Positions 38,701 through 46,286 of a stretch of 46,756 bases of DNA are shown one piece after another. How positions within the stretch are numbered: the stretch's first letter is position 1; every line of letters starts with the position of its first letter. Source of the stretch: a virus. The position numbers were made by a program, and so were the translations under genes. A model generated the notes under the pieces. It worked only from the letters and a program-made list of their open reading frames with translations. It did not search any database and was not told where the DNA came from. The stretch is taken from positions 1 to 46,756 of IMG/VR virus record IMGVR_UViG_3300047462_000753, one strand, 5' to 3'.

Positions 38701-39360
38701 ATGAGCCTGCTGACGCTCTTCAACACGGACGTCTTCCCGTCCGCCTCGGTCACCGAATACCTGAACCTGATCACGTCTGAGCATCGGGTCCGCCCGAATT
38801 TCGTGGCATTGATAAGTGCGCTGGTGCAAGGGCCGGCCGACATCGTGCAGGCGGCGCTGAGCCTGCCGGGGAAATTCGACGTGCAGGCTGGTGTCGGCGA
38901 TCAGTTGAACAAGACCGGGCAATGGATCGGCGCCACTCGTTATCTTTCGCTGACCGCGGCGGCGCAGGCCGGCACAACCCAGCTCGACGATGTCCATTTT
39001 TCCCAATACCTGCAGGGCCTGGCATATCTCAACAACCTGTGGATCGGCTCGATCCCCAGCGCGTACCAAGCCTACGCGACATGGTGGTCGAACCATGTCG
39101 GCGCGCAGCCCGTCATCCAGGACAATGGCAACCTGACCATGCATATCGGGCAGGCCGGGTTCGTGATGGACGCGCAGGAGAAGGCGCTTTTCAACAACGG
39201 CTACCTCGATGCGCGCCCTGCCGGCATCACCGTCAAAGCACACGTCGCCGCAACCGCTGCGGCCCCCCTCTTTGGGTTCCATCCCGCTGGCTCCTCGCCT
39301 GGGCCCGGTCTCGCCGGCCTGGGAACTGGATGCTGGGGCACTTTTTCGCCGCCTTCATAA
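38701..39360 (+). CDS. Baseplate wedge/tail protein I-like (DUF2612)
   Basis: 219 residues. The central part (DVQAGVGDQLNKTGQWIGAT, YLNNLWIGSIPSAYQAYATW and EKALFNNGYLDARPAGITVK) belongs to DUF2612, the partner of baseplate J that links fibres to the baseplate. The C-terminal 25 residues are Gly/Pro-rich (FHPAGSSPGPGLAGLG). Confidence 0.83.
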   Translation: MSLLTLFNTDVFPSASVTEYLNLITSEHRVRPNFVALISALVQGPADIVQAALSLPGKFDVQAGVGDQLNKTGQWIGATRYLSLTAAAQAGTTQLDDVHFSQYLQGLAYLNNLWIGSIPSAYQAYATWWSNHVGAQPVIQDNGNLTMHIGQAGFVMDAQEKALFNNGYLDARPAGITVKAHVAATAAAPLFGFHPAGSSPGPGLAGLGTGCWGTFSPPS

Positions 39361-39372
39361 GAGCCATAGCAG

Positions 39373-40293
39373 ATGCCTCCATCAACTCAGATCCTTCAGT
39401 TCGATAGCAGTCTGGCGAATTTGCAGCCCCAGGCGAGCTATGCCGGGTCGTCAATCCAGCTAAATGGCTTCACCGCCGGCGTCGTCGATCCGACGGTGAT
39501 GAACATTATCCTTCAGCAGGCATCGTTCATCGCGGCGGGCATCGCCAACTTCTGCGTGGCGCAAGGCATTTCGGTGCCGAACGACGGCAATATGACCAAT
39601 CTGGTGGCCGAGCTCGAAGCGGCCTTTGCCGCCTTCATCTCCGGCGGCGGATCCGGGCCGGTATCCTTCATCCAGGTATATGCCGGAAATCCGAATGGCC
39701 ATGTGGCCGGATCAACCGGCGTCGCCGGTGTCTCTGCCCCGACCATCGTCTGGGATACCAGCGACGGCTTCCTATGGATCTGCACGACGAGCGGCAATGC
39801 GGCCACCGCAGTGTGGTCTTTGCTGGTGGGTAATGTCGGAAGTCTCAACCTCGGCATCGGCCTGCAAAACAGCGGCGGCACCCTGACGTTGAAGCTGGTC
39901 GACTCCAGTCTGCGCGTTTCGAGCTCCGGCGTTCAGACCAGCGAGCCGATCGTCCAATTCACCAGCCCCTATTCAGTGACGGCAGGCATCGGCGGCAACA
40001 ACGGCAATAACCTCGTCGGCTTCGGTACCATCAACCTGCCGCAGGTGGCCACGACCTGGAATGGCTTCGCCTTTTCGGTGCTGGCCAATGGCGGCTTGGT
40101 CAATCTGAACGCCAACGCCGCAGACGGCTTCGACGGTGGCGCCGCCGGCGCGACCTATCAGCTTACGTCCGGCACCTCGGCGCTCTTCGTCTCCGACGGC
40201 GCGACGAACTGGTGGGTGTTCAACATCACCACGCCGGTGTCCGTCCAGGGCAGCCCCTACAACTTCGCCTACCAGCAAGGCTTCATTCTCTAG
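39373..40293 (+). CDS. Tail fibre or baseplate-fibre adaptor
   Basis: 306 residues. The N-terminal helix region (VMNIILQQASFIAAGIANFC) is followed by an acidic linker, then TIVWDTSDGFLWICTTSGNA with a 'W.D..nG..Wi.t' pattern common in fibres, and a beta-rich C-terminus (FAFSVLANGGLVNLNANAAD, LFVSDGATNWWVFNITT). It is the first gene after DUF2612, the normal place for a fibre or adaptor. Receptor specificity is unknown. Confidence 0.75.
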   Translation: MPPSTQILQFDSSLANLQPQASYAGSSIQLNGFTAGVVDPTVMNIILQQASFIAAGIANFCVAQGISVPNDGNMTNLVAELEAAFAAFISGGGSGPVSFIQVYAGNPNGHVAGSTGVAGVSAPTIVWDTSDGFLWICTTSGNAATAVWSLLVGNVGSLNLGIGLQNSGGTLTLKLVDSSLRVSSSGVQTSEPIVQFTSPYSVTAGIGGNNGNNLVGFGTINLPQVATTWNGFAFSVLANGGLVNLNANAADGFDGGAAGATYQLTSGTSALFVSDGATNWWVFNITTPVSVQGSPYNFAYQQGFIL

Positions 40294-40303
40294 GAGTTAA
40301 CCC

Positions 40304-41335
40304 ATGGCCCAGGGCTCACCCAATTTTGCAATCAACCCGATCCGGGGTGCTGGCACGGTCCAGATCGGCGACAGTTCGCGCACGCTGCCGACCAATCCGG
40401 TCACCATCCTCACGGCCGGCACCTCCGGAAGCCGCATCGAACGCATCGTGCTGGAAGCCATTGGCCCGACGATCGCATCCGTCCTGCGGCTCTGGTTCTA
40501 TGACGGTGCCAATTATCATCTGTGGAACGAAATCTCGATCGGCAGCCAAACGCCCTCGGCTGGCGCTGCCTTGGGCGCCAGCACTCTGGAAGCCGTCACA
40601 TCTCCCAATCTGATCCCGGAGCTTCTGCCGGCCGGCTGGTCATTGCGTGCGTCGATCAACGACACTCAGTTGGCATCGGAGATCAACCCTGCGTCGATCG
40701 CCATTTCGCAGACGCTGGGCGCAGCCGGATATCTTTCGCTCAACGGCACCAGCGTGACGTTGGCATCGGCGACCGCTGTTGCCGCGGCGCAAGCGCCCGC
40801 GGCAAACACTCCCCTGACGCTGGCGGCTGCACCATTCGTCAACGGCACGCCGTTCGTGCCTACCCTGACCAGCACGTCCAACCTGTCGGCGGTCAACTTC
40901 TTCGTCATCGGCCGCGACGCCACCGGCGCGATCATCACAGAGACTGTCGCAGGCCCGAACAACACCACCGTTTATGCGGCGAATGTCTACAAGGCCCTGC
41001 TGGCCATCATCCCGCTGTCGACCAATGCCGGCACCGTCTCAATCGGCACGTCGCCGGTGGCCGGCTCCAGCATCTTCACCCTTCCCAGCAAAATCATGCT
41101 TCTGAGCGGTGGCAACCTGTCCGCCGTCAACTTCACGATCACCGGCATGACCACCGGTGGCGTCAAACAGACCGAAACGCTGGCCGGGCCAAACGTGAAC
41201 GAAGTGCTGTCGGCGAATTCCTACACCGGCATCTTCAGCATACTGGCGAGCGCCGCCGTCGGCTCGGCCGTACAGGTTGGCAACCCGGCCATGCTGTCTG
41301 GCATCAAGGTCCATGGGATCGGGGGTAACTTCTGA
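40304..41335 (+). CDS. Virion fibre protein with internal duplication
   Basis: 343 residues, beginning MAQGSPNFAINPIRGAGTVQ. Two copies of one module are visible: LSAVNFFVIGRDATGAIITE (about residue 198) and LSAVNFTITGMTTGGVKQTE (about residue 269), each followed by 'T(V/L)AGPN...ANxYxxxxxI'. The rest is beta-rich. Fibre or surface protein is the best call; no family name. It overlaps the propeller gene as TGATG. Confidence 0.65.
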   Translation: MAQGSPNFAINPIRGAGTVQIGDSSRTLPTNPVTILTAGTSGSRIERIVLEAIGPTIASVLRLWFYDGANYHLWNEISIGSQTPSAGAALGASTLEAVTSPNLIPELLPAGWSLRASINDTQLASEINPASIAISQTLGAAGYLSLNGTSVTLASATAVAAAQAPAANTPLTLAAAPFVNGTPFVPTLTSTSNLSAVNFFVIGRDATGAIITETVAGPNNTTVYAANVYKALLAIIPLSTNAGTVSIGTSPVAGSSIFTLPSKIMLLSGGNLSAVNFTITGMTTGGVKQTETLAGPNVNEVLSANSYTGIFSILASAAVGSAVQVGNPAMLSGIKVHGIGGNF

Positions 41336-43056
41336 TGACAAACCGTGGTGACAGCGGGCTTGGCTTTCCCGTCAGTTCCTATCAGGCCACTCCCAGCACC
41401 TCGGGCTCGGCATTTGCCGCCGCTGGCACGGTGTTCTCGGGCCCTGGCACAAGCATGCTGGTGCCCAGCAACGACAATATTTCGGCAGGCGACATTGTCA
41501 CTCTCGGCGGTGATGGAAATGCCTATTGGGCTACCGATCCGGCAAACCCCTTGTCTGCCCTGAGACCGATCTTCAATGCCGTCGCGACGAATTGGCAGCA
41601 AGTAGTTGCGACACAGAATATCGGCAATGCCAGTTACGGCTCCTATGGCGGCAGCAACTATGCCCAGGCAACGCTGACGAACGGCAACACCGTTCTCGTT
41701 TATGGCCAGAGCGGCACGACCGGTCCTGCATTCATGGTCATGAATGCTCTCGGTCAAGTCATCGTCAATTCGACCAGCGTTGGCCTCGCTGGAACGATCG
41801 CTAATATCGTTGCTGTTGGCGCCCTTGCTGGCGGAGGCTTTGTCATCGCTGGGTTCAGCGGGACCGCCACCACCTATACCGCTCAATTCGCCATCTACAG
41901 CAACAGCGGCACCCTGGTTACGTCCCTGACCAACGCCGATCCGACCACATCTTGGTCGAGCGGCTACAGGGTCAATGTCATCCCGCTTATCAATGGCAAC
42001 TTCGCTCTGTCTTGGGGCGGCGGCAGCGTCAACAGCGGCACGGCTGGGTACAAGACTGCCGTCTTCAGCCCGACTGGCAGCGTGGTTACGGCACCCTTCA
42101 CACTTTCGTCCACTACCGGGTCTGAGGCCAATGATGGCTTCAACTCCTGTCCGCTCAGCGGTGGTGGCTATGTCGTGGGATACGCTGCGTCTGGCGGGAG
42201 TGCTCAATATGCCGTTTTGTCGGCGGCGGGATCGCTGCTCACCACGGCAAGTGCTGGCGGCGCAACCAGCCCGAGCGGAATTGTCGTCGCCCCAACATCG
42301 ACCGGCGGTTTTGTCGGTGCCTCGGGTCAGGGCAGCAGCACCACCCTCGCTTACGGCAATTGGACCGGGTCTGGTTCGGCTATCGGGACCGGAACGAGCA
42401 CCGTCAGCGGCGGCGTCAGCAGCGTCAGCATCTCGACGCTGCAAGGCGGCGGTTTCATCGTCGCCAGCGCCTATTCCGCTTCGACCAGCACGTCTGTCAC
42501 CGTCCTGAGCAATACCGCCAGCGTTTTGAAGGCGCCGACCGTGGTCAACACCCTCGGCTATAGCAACTTCAACAAGGTGGCGGTCTATGGAACGCCCGAT
42601 GGCGGAGCAGTGGTGGCGAACGCCTACACCACGCCGGCGGGATCCTACCTGACGCGCATCGCGTCAGTCACCTATGCAGCGACGACATCCGTGCTGAATA
42701 CGACGGCCGGCGGCGTCTCAATGATCCTGTTTCCGATCGCACCGACCTTTGGTGTCAGCAGCCTCTATTCGTCTGGCTTCTGGATCTTCGGCAGCATGGG
42801 CGGAGTTCCGAACCTCACTGCGATGCTGGCCACCGCACCCGTCCAAGTGCCAATCGGCATCGCCGCCGCTTCGGCCGCGCCTGGGTCAAATGTTCGCGTG
42901 ATTGTAAACGGCACCGTTTCCACGCGCCTGACGCTGAAACAACCTTTCAATGTGGATGCACGATGTAACACGCCACCGGGCCAAGCCATGAATATCACCG
43001 GAAATGTCGCAACATTGCAGGGGTTGCAGCGCACCACCCTTCGCAACATCAACTGA
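41335..43056 (+). CDS. Putative receptor-binding protein with seven-bladed propeller
   Basis: 573 residues. A virion-attachment region (1-95) is followed by seven repeats, each with a Gly-rich strand: LTNGNTVLVYG, LAGGGFVIAGF, LINGNFALSWGG, LSGGGYVVGYA, TSTGGFVGASG, LQGGGFIVASA and TPDGGAVVANA, at about 45-60-residue spacing. Seven such blades suggest a closed seven-bladed beta-propeller. A C-terminal beta domain (about 495-573) follows. Propellers are sugar- or protein-binding, so a receptor-binding role is likely but inferred. Confidence 0.7.
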   Translation: MTNRGDSGLGFPVSSYQATPSTSGSAFAAAGTVFSGPGTSMLVPSNDNISAGDIVTLGGDGNAYWATDPANPLSALRPIFNAVATNWQQVVATQNIGNASYGSYGGSNYAQATLTNGNTVLVYGQSGTTGPAFMVMNALGQVIVNSTSVGLAGTIANIVAVGALAGGGFVIAGFSGTATTYTAQFAIYSNSGTLVTSLTNADPTTSWSSGYRVNVIPLINGNFALSWGGGSVNSGTAGYKTAVFSPTGSVVTAPFTLSSTTGSEANDGFNSCPLSGGGYVVGYAASGGSAQYAVLSAAGSLLTTASAGGATSPSGIVVAPTSTGGFVGASGQGSSTTLAYGNWTGSGSAIGTGTSTVSGGVSSVSISTLQGGGFIVASAYSASTSTSVTVLSNTASVLKAPTVVNTLGYSNFNKVAVYGTPDGGAVVANAYTTPAGSYLTRIASVTYAATTSVLNTTAGGVSMILFPIAPTFGVSSLYSSGFWIFGSMGGVPNLTAMLATAPVQVPIGIAAASAAPGSNVRVIVNGTVSTRLTLKQPFNVDARCNTPPGQAMNITGNVATLQGLQRTTLRNIN

Positions 43057-43067
43057 GGGGAGAGCCA

Positions 43068-43325
43068 ATGGCAACAGGTTATATCGGCGGCGGCAACAAC
43101 ACGGCGCTGACCTACACCCCATCCTCGCCCGCCAAGCTGCTCATCAATTGGTATGCCACCGCATCCGGAAATTTGTCGGTCAATGGCACTGTCGTGACCA
43201 GCTATGGGGCGGCGGCGGGCGGCGGCCAATTGACTTATTACGTCGCGGCCGGCGTGACAATGACGATCACCAGTTCGAGCGCGTCGATGAACTTTTCGAT
43301 GTCGGCGCTCGAAGAGTCGACCTGA
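43068..43325 (+). CDS. Small beta-rich virion protein
   Basis: 85 residues, MATGYIGGGNNTALTYTPSS, LLINWYATASGNLSVNGTVV. It follows the propeller gene with a strong GGGGAGAG ribosome-binding site. The same GGGGAGAGCC leader precedes the next gene. Its composition is that of small fibre-tip or decoration subunits. Confidence 0.65.
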   Translation: MATGYIGGGNNTALTYTPSSPAKLLINWYATASGNLSVNGTVVTSYGAAAGGGQLTYYVAAGVTMTITSSSASMNFSMSALEEST

Positions 43326-43340
43326 GTTTAGGGGAGAGCC

Positions 43341-43853
43341 ATGAAATATATTTACGTTCAAAATGGCGTGGTAACTGGTACCGCTCAGGTGGCATCGGTG
43401 CAACTGGGCACCGCAGCCGTCCAAGGGCCGGCAGGCAGCACCATCTATACCGCCCAGGACAGCGATCCGACGCAGGTGGGATGGTCCTGCTCGGTGACCA
43501 ACAACATCCCCACCTTTACGGCACCTTCGATGACCTATCCCGAACTGACGCCGGTGCAGTTCTATCTGTCCTTCGCACCAACCGAGCGGATGAAGATCAA
43601 GGCCCTGGCGGCGAGCGGTGGGGTACCGGCGAATTCGGCCCTGTTCGCCAATACCTCCGCCATCCCCCAGGATGCGGTGATCGCCGAGTTCTGGGCGACC
43701 TTCGAATTGGCGCTGTCGGTGAATAACCCGGTCAACCCCAATCTCGTCTCGATCCAGGAGGGCCTGGCCTATCTCGCCAGCCCGACCGCGCCGACGCCGG
43801 CCGTGATCACCACGGCTCGCATCGCGCAGATCTCGCAGGGGATCGCGCAATGA
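43341..43853 (+). CDS. Fibre-associated protein, probable tail fibre assembly-like
   Basis: 170 residues: MKYIYVQNGVVTGTAQVASV, QVGWSCSVTNNIPTFTAPSM and a helical C-terminus (VIAEFWATFELALSVNNP). The layout 'short beta start, then helix' is like small tail-fibre assembly or DUF4376-type proteins. The call rests on position after fibre genes and the layout only. It overlaps the next gene by four bases. Confidence 0.6.
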   Translation: MKYIYVQNGVVTGTAQVASVQLGTAAVQGPAGSTIYTAQDSDPTQVGWSCSVTNNIPTFTAPSMTYPELTPVQFYLSFAPTERMKIKALAASGGVPANSALFANTSAIPQDAVIAEFWATFELALSVNNPVNPNLVSIQEGLAYLASPTAPTPAVITTARIAQISQGIAQ

Positions 43854-44317
43854 CGACATCCACGAAAGTCGCACCTCGGCATCGGGCAAACAACATGAGC
43901 GCAACTGAAGCGGCCGTCCTGCAAGGGAGAATCGACGTGCTGGAAGAGAGGATCAGCAGCGTCGACGGCAAGGTCGACGACCTCAAAGGAACCGTCGCCG
44001 GGCTGGATGGCAAGGTCGACGGCATCAAGACACAACTCGAAGTCCTGAAGACCGAGAGGCACAACGATAATGCGTGGCTGCGCGACAAGATCGAAACGAT
44101 GGACGCGCGGTATGCCAAGTCTCAGCAACCGGTCCCCTCGCCTGCTCCGTCACCTGTTCCGTCAGAGGCCGCGCCGTCCGAACTCGACGTCATCTACCGC
44201 AAGGTAAGGGCAGTATTCTGGATCGCGATCATGCTGTTGGTGATCCTGATCTGCATCGAGGCTATCGACAAAATGTCGCACCTGAACGTCGGCAAGCTCG
44301 TCGAGCACACGCCCTGA
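43850..44317 (+). CDS. Coiled-coil membrane protein, XhlA-like, possible lysis factor
   Basis: 155 residues. Residues about 24-72 form a heptad coiled coil (LEERISSVDGKVDDLKGTVA, GLDGKVDGIKTQLEVLKTER), a Pro/Ser-rich linker follows (about 93-113), and one transmembrane helix at about 120-140 (VFWIAIMLLVILICIEAI). It is immediately upstream of the endolysin. The coiled coil plus C-terminal membrane anchor resembles XhlA-type lysis proteins. Holin, anti-holin or i-spanin are alternatives, but an i-spanin normally has its membrane helix at the N-terminus. Confidence 0.6.
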   Translation: MTTSTKVAPRHRANNMSATEAAVLQGRIDVLEERISSVDGKVDDLKGTVAGLDGKVDGIKTQLEVLKTERHNDNAWLRDKIETMDARYAKSQQPVPSPAPSPVPSEAAPSELDVIYRKVRAVFWIAIMLLVILICIEAIDKMSHLNVGKLVEHTP

Positions 44318-44383
44318 TTTGGCCGAATTTGGCCAGATCTGAACAATCCAAGCCAATTTAAGCCATTTTTGGAGATTGCCACC

Positions 44384-44866
44384 ATGGGCGACATCGATCG
44401 CGCATTCCCCATCGTCATCGACCTTGAGGGCGGCTTGGTCAATAACCCGGCTGACCCGGGCGGCGTGACAAAGTTCGGGATCAGCAAGCGATCCTATCCG
44501 AACGTCGACGTCGCAAATCTCACGCTCGATCAGGCCAAGGCGATCTATCAGCGGGACTTTTGGGCCCCGCTGCGCTGCGACTATCTGCCCTGGCCGATCA
44601 ATGCGCTCTTGTTCGAGGCCGCCGTCAATGTCGGCCCGTCCGAAGGCGTGAAGGCCCTCCAGGCGGCTATCGGCGTCATTGCCGACGGCTCGATCGGGCC
44701 GGCCACCATCTCGGCGGTCGGCCACGCCAAAACCGCCGATCTCGTGCCGCGGTTCATGGCGAAACTCGGCGTCCACTATGCCTCCCTGGGCAAACCTGAA
44801 TTTCTCGAAGGCTGGCTCTTCCGCGAATTCCGCGCCGAAGACGATGCGCTGACTGCGCCGGCCTGA
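44384..44866 (+). CDS. GH108 endolysin (N-acetylmuramidase)
   Basis: 160 residues. Catalytic Glu15 is in the GH108 motif (DLEGGLVNNPADPGGVTKFG). Residues about 75-130 (LLFEAAVNVGPSEGVKALQA, IADGSIGPATISAV) are the C-terminal peptidoglycan-binding module of this family. It cleaves the glycan backbone to release progeny. No signal peptide is present, so it needs a holin or pinholin to reach the wall. The ATG at 44384 follows GGAG; TTG 44369 is less likely. Confidence 0.93.
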   Translation: MGDIDRAFPIVIDLEGGLVNNPADPGGVTKFGISKRSYPNVDVANLTLDQAKAIYQRDFWAPLRCDYLPWPINALLFEAAVNVGPSEGVKALQAAIGVIADGSIGPATISAVGHAKTADLVPRFMAKLGVHYASLGKPEFLEGWLFREFRAEDDALTAPA

Positions 44867-44898
44867 CCTTCCCCTCCCTTTCAACGGAGTTCACCATC

Positions 44899-45267
44899 AT
44901 GGACGATCTTAATCTGGCGCTTCAGTGCGCGCAGGCGCTCCCCCATTGGCTTTGGCTTCTGCTGGCGCCGGTGGCGTCGGGCGTCGCCGCCCACCTGGAC
45001 GCCATCATCAAGCAACCGGCCGCTGGCTCGCTGTGGCTGCTCATCCGCAAGCCGCTGTCGGTGCTGGCCGGCAATTACGGCTGGGCCAAAAACGCCGATC
45101 AGGAAACGCTCGCCGAATGGTGGGCGGCCAATAGCCAGGCGTTCATCAACTGGCTGGTGAGCAAGATGGGCGATGCCCTCAAGGCGGAGATCGCCAAGCG
45201 TGCCGCCGCCGCGCCTGCTCCTGAGCAGGTTGCCGAGCAGCCGTCCGCACCGCCGCCGCAGGGCTGA
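44899..45267 (+). CDS. Membrane protein next to the endolysin, holin candidate
   Basis: 122 residues. One hydrophobic helix (LPHWLWLLLAPVASGVAAHL, about residues 14-33), then a Trp-rich amphipathic part (WLLIRKPLSVLAGNYGWAKN, WWAANSQAFINWLVSKMGDA) and a Pro/Ala tail. It follows the endolysin after 32 bases. One clear membrane helix plus an amphipathic helix, and a place in the lysis cassette, make it the best holin candidate. It matches no holin class that I can name. Confidence 0.55.
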   Translation: MDDLNLALQCAQALPHWLWLLLAPVASGVAAHLDAIIKQPAAGSLWLLIRKPLSVLAGNYGWAKNADQETLAEWWAANSQAFINWLVSKMGDALKAEIAKRAAAAPAPEQVAEQPSAPPPQG

Positions 45268-45310
45268 CCTAACCATCCAAGACAACATTTCCTCGCGCAG
45301 GCTGCTTGAA

Positions 45311-45418
45311 CCGGCCGGGCGGGGGCCAGGGTGCGCCAACACCCGAGCCGCGAGTGTGACCTCGCCTGATCTGCAACGGCCGTAACAGGCCAGCCCGCCA
45401 CCGACGCGCGTCGGCGGG
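45311..45418 (+). ncRNA. Candidate structured RNA: run of five hairpins
   Basis: Between lysis genes and the adenine methyltransferase. Stems: GGCC/GGCC (45313-45327), GGGTG/CACCC with loop CGCCAA (45329-45344), GCGAG/CTCGC (45350-45365), GGCC/GGCC (45378-45391) and CCCG..CCGACG/CGTCGG..CGGG (45394-45418). Three have six-base loops. The sequence is very GC-rich, so chance pairing is a real concern. No convincing ORF covers it on the + strand. Confidence 0.42.
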
Positions 45419-45440
45419 ACAGTTCTAGGCATACCCCGAA

Positions 45441-46286
45441 ATGGAGTCTACAGGCTTTCGTGAAGTCGCCGCGGTCAAGCCAGCGGCGGCATATGTTGGC
45501 GGCAAGAGCCGTCTGGCCAGCCAGATCGTCGATCTGATCGGCCGCATTCCCCACCGGATCTATGCGGAGCCGTTCGTCGGCATGGGCGGCGTGTTCCTGC
45601 GCCGGACCAGGGCCGCGCCCTCCGAGGTGATCAACGATATCAGCCGGGACGTGGCGACCTTCTTCAGGATCCTGCAGCGCCACTATCCGCAGTTCATGGA
45701 CATGCTCAAGTTTCAGCTCTCCAGCAGATCGTCATTCGAGCGGCTGCGGCAGACGGATCCTGACACGCTGACCGACCTCGAGCGGGCGGCCCGGTTCCTG
45801 TACCTGCAGATCCTCGCCTTCGGCGGCAAGGTGGCTGGCCGCACCTTCGGCGTCGATGCCAGCCGCTCCGGCCGGTTTAACGTGCAGACGTTGGGGCCGC
45901 GCCTCGAAGATCTCCATGAACGGCTGGCCGGTGTCGTCATCGAATGCCTGCCCTATGCCGACTTCATCATCCGCTATGACCGGCCGGGCACGCTGTTCTA
46001 TTGCGACCCGCCCTATTACGGGTCCGAAGACTATTACGGCCCCGGCGTTTTCTCTCGGTTGGACTTCGAGCGCCTGGCCGCCGCGCTGCTGCGCATCGAT
46101 GGGCACGTCATCCTATCGATCAACGACCACCAAGACGTCCGCTCGATCTTCTCCGGCTTCGAAATCCGCGAGGTCACGACGTCATACACGGTCGCCGGCG
46201 GCAAGGCGAAGGTCGCGCCGGAACTACTGATCCTCAATTCTTCCGCCGCAGCCGCGGCCTTTCCCCGGGCCCAGGAGGGCCAATGA
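45441..46286 (+). CDS. Dam-like N6-adenine methyltransferase (D12 class)
   Basis: 281 residues. AAYVGGKSRLASQIVDLIGR (SAM-binding N-terminus), EPFVGMGGVFL (motif I, 43-53), DISRDVATFFRILQ, LFYCDPPYYGSEDYYG (catalytic DPPY, about 188-191) and GHVILSINDHQD are those of the D12 class. It methylates adenine at an unknown short sequence, GATC being the family's usual target. It may protect DNA or set packaging and transcription. It is physically apart from the early modification block and is expressed late. It overlaps the lipoprotein gene as ATGA. Confidence 0.9.
   Translation: MESTGFREVAAVKPAAAYVGGKSRLASQIVDLIGRIPHRIYAEPFVGMGGVFLRRTRAAPSEVINDISRDVATFFRILQRHYPQFMDMLKFQLSSRSSFERLRQTDPDTLTDLERAARFLYLQILAFGGKVAGRTFGVDASRSGRFNVQTLGPRLEDLHERLAGVVIECLPYADFIIRYDRPGTLFYCDPPYYGSEDYYGPGVFSRLDFERLAAALLRIDGHVILSINDHQDVRSIFSGFEIREVTTSYTVAGGKAKVAPELLILNSSAAAAAFPRAQEGQ

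Noticed and set aside
44320-44345. ATTTGGCC direct repeats before the endolysin as operator or att site
   Set aside because: Only two short copies, at a site with no recombinase gene and no partner at the window edges.
45268-45440. tRNA or pseudo-tRNA in the gap before the adenine methyltransferase
   Set aside because: No cloverleaf with anticodon, TTC-loop and CCA-type acceptor can be drawn. The stems form a linear array instead.
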